Source: Syngnathus acus (taxonomy: Eukaryota; Chordata; Actinopteri; Syngnathiformes; Syngnathidae). Taken from it: a stretch of DNA of 64,000 bases. Both the position numbers and the translations under genes were made by a program. How positions within the stretch are numbered: the first letter of the stretch is position 1; every line of letters begins with the position of its first letter. Of the stretch, positions 58,595 through 64,000 are shown piece by piece. The notes below the pieces were generated by a model that was not told the DNA's origin, searched no databases, and saw only the letters and a list, made by a program, of their open reading frames with translations. Where the stretch lies: positions 214,912 through 278,911 of the forward strand of contig NC_051102.1 of assembly GCF_901709675.1 (NCBI RefSeq), read 5' to 3'.

Positions 58595-58682
58595 ACACAA
58601 AGAGTGGGAGCGGCTACACGCAGAGGGAAGGCCCTTCATCTCTGAGAGGATCAATGCAGGTGGATTGAAGAGGAGAAGCTGA
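58584..58682 (+). pseudogene. Out-of-frame C-terminal extension of the MFS gene
   Basis: Starting at VEDRHKEWERLH, this frame continues AEGRPFISERINAGGLKRRS to a stop at 58680-58682. It directly overlaps the annotated stop (58592-58594) in the next frame and reads like a cytosolic tail. The in-frame last exon instead ends RSSDSGG. A single extra base between about 58540 and 58583 would join the two. Confidence 0.4.
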
Positions 58683-58701
58683 ACTGAGCCTCAAAAAAAA
58701 T

Positions 58702-58952
58702 CACTGGTGGGAAGTAACAAAGATTTTGTTACTGTACTTAAATGTATTTTTCAGGTGTCTTTTCTTGAGTACACTACAATGTGACAGCTTTGTATTTTCT
58801 ACTCCTTACTATGTCAAAATAGGACTTTATGTTTTTCAATGTGTTGTATCTTGTGCCAGCCTTTATTAAAACGATATATCTTATTATTCTAACTTGATTG
58901 ACTTGATTGTTACTTCTACTCAAGTACAGACTGAATATTTTGGCCACCTCTG
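58702..58952. mobile_element. MITE-like repeat downstream of the MFS gene
   Basis: Starts CACTGGTGGGAAGTAACAAAG and ends TTTTGGCCACCTCTG, with the GTAACAAAG / TACTTCTACTCAAGTA arrangement that I recognise from dispersed fish MITEs. Terminal inverted repeats are degraded and no target duplication is clear. Confidence 0.5.
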
Positions 58953-60052
58953 ATTGTCCTTAAAAGCTTGCCAGACAGGGAGTTGAAATCCTCTCACTGC
59001 AGGGCTGACTACCAACACTGCCAAGACTAAATCATACACAAGGGGTCAGTGTTGCTCTCATGTAGAAGATGCTTGGGGGGATAATAATTGAGGAAGAAAG
59101 TGATTCTTCTCACAACTAAACTATTTATATTCCCATGTGTTGATGGAAAGATAAGAGAGGTTTTTCCATGTGACCCAACTTACTTCTCATTCCACATCTC
59201 CAGTCTTTTTCTTTCTGTTATTTAAAAATAAAAAACACTTGAAATAAAACAGTTGACATGCTGAGTGTAAAAGTGGAGCTGTCAACGTCTTATCTGTTTC
59301 AGGACAGTGAGCTGACAGGAGCGCATGTTCAAAAATAGTGATGCATTGCAAATGGCTTAATATTCATCACAAAAAAAGTGAATTTTTATGGCTCAATCAA
59401 AACACAAAGCCTTGACTACACCACAAAGAGCATATCTGAAATATACCGCCATGGCCTGAATCATACTTGTCAGTTGATCATATTTATTCGTTCACAATGA
59501 CGGAGAATACGCATTTACAGCTTCATTTTCTTCATTTGTAATTCAGCGCTTGTGGAAGTTCTTAGCTGTGCATTCAGCCACTTTGCGGGTTTATGGTCCT
59601 TCAGGATGAGACGCGTGCTACACAACTGTGTTTGACAGGAGATGCCTGGAAGCAACATGAAGGCAGTCGATTCCTTTAGTTGAGCTGATCACGGGCCCAA
59701 ACAATCTCTCTGGTTTTTGCATAATTTACAGATAAGGCCCAGTAACCTTTCCATTTTTCAACAATCAGCGTCCGTTGTTTGGCTTTCTGGAGCCTTTTCA
59801 CCTGAAATGGAAAATCTAATCTCTGGGGCTCAAGGACATAGTATTCATAAGTACTTTCATGCCATGATCAGCATATTCAGCTACTTGACATTTAAGGGAG
59901 ATAAGAAATTGTATAGAATCAGGTCAAAGCTGATTTTACACTCTTTGAACTAGCTGTTTTTTTCAAACAATGCTTGGCCATAACTTGAAAGCAGCGATGA
60001 GGAACAGAATTTGCATGCTAACATAAGGTAAACACTATTTGTTTATTTGACA
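58953..60052. other. Intergenic stretch, nothing recognised
   Basis: AT-rich DNA downstream of the MFS gene. No coding exon, RNA gene or bounded repeat was recognised. Confidence 0.55.
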
Positions 60053-60057
60053 GGGAC

Positions 60058-60380
60058 TGTCACGGATCGAAATGGAGCAGGGTGACCAAATGCAGCTTGG
60101 ACCAGGGTTTATTCAGCAAAACAAACAAACCCGGCAAACTGACATAACGTAGCAAAACAACAAGAGGACTAACCGACAGGGACGTGAGACAAAGGACGTG
60201 AAGACATTAATGATCCGACAAGGCGTGAGGGGCAGACAGGACTTAAATACACGACAGGTAACAAGAGGCAGGTGAGAATGATCACACTAATCATGGGCAC
60301 ACAGGAGGGGAGGGGCGAGCACACAGACAGAAACCATGACAACAGACACATAGTGGAACAGCTGGGGACGAGACGTGACA
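60058..60380 (-). mobile_element. Solo LTR, 323 bp
   Basis: Begins TGTCACGGATCG and ends GAGACGTGACA, with the 5'-TG...CA-3' ends typical of an LTR, 7-bp terminal inversion, and an exact 5-bp duplication, GGGAC, at 60053-60057 and 60381-60385. On the minus strand an AATAAA lies near the end (complement of TTTATTCAGC at about 60108), suggesting minus orientation. No internal coding region is present, so this is a solo LTR, probably of Gypsy type (inference). Confidence 0.75.
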
Positions 60381-60385
60381 GGGAC

Positions 60386-63300
60386 AGTGTACATCAATGT
60401 ACATTTCTGTAGATGCACCAGAATTAGCCAAGATTATTATAGCATAATAATAATAATAATAATAATATACGCAACTAGAAAATGCAATTTCTGGATAAAT
60501 TGCGTATGAAGGCAAAAAGGCTGAATGCAAACTTGTGGCATGATGTCAAATGACAGAATAATAACAGGAAATTGGAAACATTTCTACTTTATTACTTCCC
60601 ATTGATATGGTAGTATAATCCTACATATTCTGGTTCGTTGCATCAGCAAGCCCACACGGCCCAATAATATACCCCCCCTCAACAAAGGACGCAAATAGAC
60701 AAGTCAGAGGCCGCGGGGCTTTTATGTTAAATGCCCCAAAGGTACGCACAGAGACACTCTGTATGAAAATTTAAACATACGGTGCGCAGAAGAGCCATTT
60801 GAAGCAGTGGCCAACTATCCATGTATGAATGAGATGTTTGTTGCCATGGAGATAGGGTGTTGTAGGTTAGAAGTAAGAGCTAAAGATCCAATGAGATTAT
60901 GTAATTGAGAAGTGGTGGCAGGACAAATTCGGGTGGAGTGGCAATATTTGCATGTTGTAGTCGTGGCTGACTTGAAATGCCTCCATCCTTCTGCTCCACA
61001 GCATGAAGTGGCCTGTGCCCAAGAATAATAAGTCAGCTCTAAGCATTTATTTTAGTCTGAAAATAGCCATTATTCAGTGTTAAGTAGCTTTTGGGGTCAC
61101 TGTTGCTGTACAATGAAGTGAACCGTCAAGTAATTACATTTAGTCCTCTCAGGCTTTCTTCTTACATTGTCACTGTTTTTATGTTCGGACCTAGAAGAAA
61201 ATTGCAATAACCGTATTGCTTTGTCATCTTGGCACCAAAGAAACAATTTTACGTGAGCTGAGGGGCTTCAATCAAACCAAAAATTGTCCTTTGCCACTAT
61301 CTAATTGGCATCTATATGAAACTAAAACCCTTTTAGGGGGCCCATCAATTACTCGTGACTTCTCAGCAGGGAGTTCACCATATCATGTTTTATTGTATAT
61401 TATTCGTTGTTCCCATAGAGCAGAGAGAATAAATGTTTGTGTTCGGAGGTTTAGAATTACAACAATTGTGGGAAAGGCAACATTATCAAAAAAAAAAAAA
61501 AGGCCTTTATTCATTTATATAGGGTCGATTTGACCTATGACACCTTGAGTCTTAAATGCATGCCCCGCAATAAACCAGGGTTCGGTGTATATGAACAACT
61601 CCAAAAGATAAAGATAATTGCTCACAAGGTGTGAAGCGGCCTTTTGAAGTCAAACAATTATCCTTCGCAACATCATCTCTTCTCGCCGATGCTATTAGCT
61701 GGACCGAGGATGGCTGTTAATGGCTCCCGCAAGATAGATGAGTTCCACTGCTGAAAAATACAAAGGGATTTGAAATCCTGCCAGCTATATTCAATCCATA
61801 ATTTCCCGCTGCTATCCAGGCTCATGGCCACCAATCATCTAAGTGGAAGATTTAATCTTATAGGAATATATTTATCCCAGGGTGTCATTTTGCTTCAGTG
61901 GACGAGACCATTTATTTAAAGATTTTTTTTTTAAATTGATGTCAGTGGCTGCTTACCGCTCAGCTTGGTCAAAAGATTTACGGCACCGCCATCTTTGCTG
62001 CTGGATGTCTCTGGCAGGGTGTTGCCTCAGTCCAACATCAAATGAGAGTGTGTGCTTTCAGTAACCAATTAAATGAGCATTTTTGTTCTTCTTCTAATTG
62101 ACAGTATTATATGTCTGAGGAAATGTAATTGAAAGAGAGTCTCAATCTGGAGCCTCTAATTTCGAGGGGCTATAACGAGCTGACTAAAACAAAAAAAAAA
62201 GAGAAAGCTGAACCAGACAGCCCATGGTTGGGTATCGATGAATACAAATCACTTTTTTCCCTCGTGTCTCCGGCTTGGGATCTGACAACAAGACGAGCGG
62301 GCGGCGAGGCAAAGTGATTTGATTGATCACATGTGACGGCCGACCGGCGCCTTGCGGTGCAAGTAGGTGGAATCTGCAACCGCTCAGGTAGCTAGCCTCC
62401 CTCTGCACTTCATATCTGTGTGTGTTTGTATTCTACACACCGGCATAGCCTCACATGCATTGAATCAATTTCCTCAACCCACACTAAGATTCCGCCCGCA
62501 CTCTCATAAGGGAGTCTTGGCGAGATTAATGTGTCGTGGACTGGCGCGTAAATTGCTAGGCGCCCTTGCTTACAGCTCATTATGATGGCAAAATAGTCAA
62601 ACGATGGAACGCTATGAGTGAGGAATTATTGTCCAAATATAAACCTGGTTAAATCTATGTCATGTACACAAATATGCTTCACATGCAAGATTATGTATTA
62701 TGATAGCGAAATTTTGACAGGTATTGACTGGTATTCAGATTCATGAAATTGCTGAATGAAATTTCATCACCGTTATGATTTTTTGTGCTTCGTGGCAATA
62801 TATATATATGTATAGATACAAAAAAGAAATAATTCAAAATGATATGACTTTGGGAGCCTTTCATTTTCATGGTCCTGAACGAACAGAAAAAAAAATAAAA
62901 TCGCAACTTGAACATGTGCGGTAAAGAACGATCATGCTACGATAATGTGAAGAACGCAGTTGCTGGCGCTTGTTGCCTGACTAAGGTCGAGGTTGGCTGG
63001 GCCCGCTGGGACATTGCCAAGCTCATTAGTAGTAAGTGTGACGAATAATATCAAATAATGAGAACGTTACCGGGGGGCGGACACGGATCAATATCAAATC
63101 CTGTTTTAGTCATAATCCTGCAGGGTAGAGAGGCTCGGCGGGGCTTAGCTGCTCGGAGATGGCGGCGTTTAACAATTTACTTTAATGCTCATGTGAATAA
63201 ACGTAATAAGAAACACGTGCTCTGAGATAACGCTTTCCTCGTCTGCCCGCGGGCAACCGATGCGCTAAAAATACACCTGATGAATGATGGAAAAGCTTGG

Positions 63301-63900
63301 ACCAAGAACACAAATATGATCATGGCCGCCACCAGAATTTGAAATAGACTCCATAAATATTTGCACGTCGGCTATTTTTAAGAGGATGTGGACGCCGCTA
63401 TCTTTCACCCTCTTAACAAACACTAACTTCAGATCACAGATACAGATTACACATTTAATGAAGTCTTTCTCACACTTCAACTTAGAAATGTGATGATTGT
63501 TTGTCTGCCTAGATCAGGATTGACATTTGACACGGCCAGCAACATTATTAAAAAAAGAAAATGGTGGGTGTTGCAACGCCTTCGGCACCGACAACTAATA
63601 CTCATACATAGTGTTTTTATATCGCTTTTTCTTGATATACAAAACTGCACTGTGTCTTTCTTCTTAAAAAAAGCCCCTTGCCAATGCTGCAGTGGTAAAT
63701 GATCCTTGTCCTCACATCTATTAGAATGATTAGAAAGGAATTCTACGTGCAGTAACATTTAGGACATTTCAAACTAAAATAGTAGTAATATTTCTCTTTA
63801 TAACGGTAACTTTAATTATCACAGGCAAAAATGCTTTCCTCACACTTTCTGCGCGGCATCAAGGTCTGATTTGTGAACAAAACCTGATTGATGATCTAAA
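60386..63900. other. Intergenic stretch, nothing coding recognised
   Basis: No exons recognised. Segments at about 61650-61870 and 62950-63470 have balanced composition and no repeats, and look like candidates for conserved non-coding elements; this is an impression only. A (TAA)n run lies near 60448. Confidence 0.45.
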
Positions 63901-63901
63901 G

Positions 63902-64000
63902 CACTGGTCAAACATAAGGACCGGGGGCAAGATCTGGTCCGCCATGTCATTTTATATGGCCCGCAAAAGCAAGTTGCCGCTACAACGTGGCCTGCAATAT
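63902..64000 (+). mobile_element. Left end of a hAT-like repeat, cut by window end
   Basis: Starts CACTGGTCAAACATAAGG, then CCGGGGGCAAGATCTGGTCC and GCCATGTCATTTTATATGGC. This is the start of a repeat that I recognise as dispersed in vertebrate genomes (CAGTGGTCAAAC-type, near-palindromic GGCCCGC motifs). The other terminus lies outside. Confidence 0.5.

Noticed and set aside
58465-58654. Minus-strand frame rich in Val/Cys
   Set aside because: Translation of the (CA)n microsatellite and the antisense of the last MFS exon.

Overview
The window is chromosomal DNA of a ray-finned fish, most likely a percomorph teleost; the species cannot be named from sequence alone. Four multi-exon vertebrate genes and one further transporter gene are readable by their exons, with canonical splice sites and phases. 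They lie in the order tbl1xr1 (minus, 3' part outside the window), kcnmb2 (plus), pik3ca (plus, complete), kcnmb3 (minus, first exon not found) and a CLN7/MFSD8-like major facilitator gene (plus). The first four keep the order and orientation of human 3q26 (TBL1XR1, KCNMB2, PIK3CA, KCNMB3); ZMAT3, which sits between KCNMB2 and PIK3CA in mammals, is not seen.

Layout. 1-6.74 kb: tbl1xr1 coding exons 1-8, with an RTE LINE in intron 5 and a nested DNA transposon in intron 4. 7-10 kb: a four-level nest of repeats. 10-22.8 kb: intergenic, holding old RTE and L2 fragments, Tigger-like elements in (GTA)n runs and a possible tbl1xr1 promoter. 22.9-24.3 kb: kcnmb2. 26.3-42.6 kb: pik3ca, 20 coding exons, 1068 codons, with heavily invaded introns 1, 15 and 16. 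42.6-45.6 kb: probable pik3ca 3' UTR. 46.3-47.4 kb: kcnmb3. 49.45-58.6 kb: the MFS gene. 58.7-64 kb: no gene recognised.

Functionally, kcnmb2 and kcnmb3 encode auxiliary beta subunits of BK potassium channels, pik3ca the catalytic p110-alpha PI3-kinase, tbl1xr1 an NCoR/SMRT corepressor WD40 subunit, and the MFS gene a probable lysosomal-type membrane protein. They are neighbours by ancient synteny, not by pathway.

The most unusual content is in the repeats. Four short TA-target DNA transposon families (called B, C, D and E here) share one terminal design: a terminus starting CCGT or CCAT followed by repeated TATAAGNCG-like motifs. They nest inside each other and inside a Tigger-like family (A) that keeps a stub of transposase start codons. 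Empty sites in sister copies prove several insertions at base resolution. Two family D copies, which carry a 251-bp internal satellite, lie in opposite orientation in pik3ca introns 15 and 16 and enclose only the 79-nt exon 16, a layout that could favour exon skipping or circular RNA.
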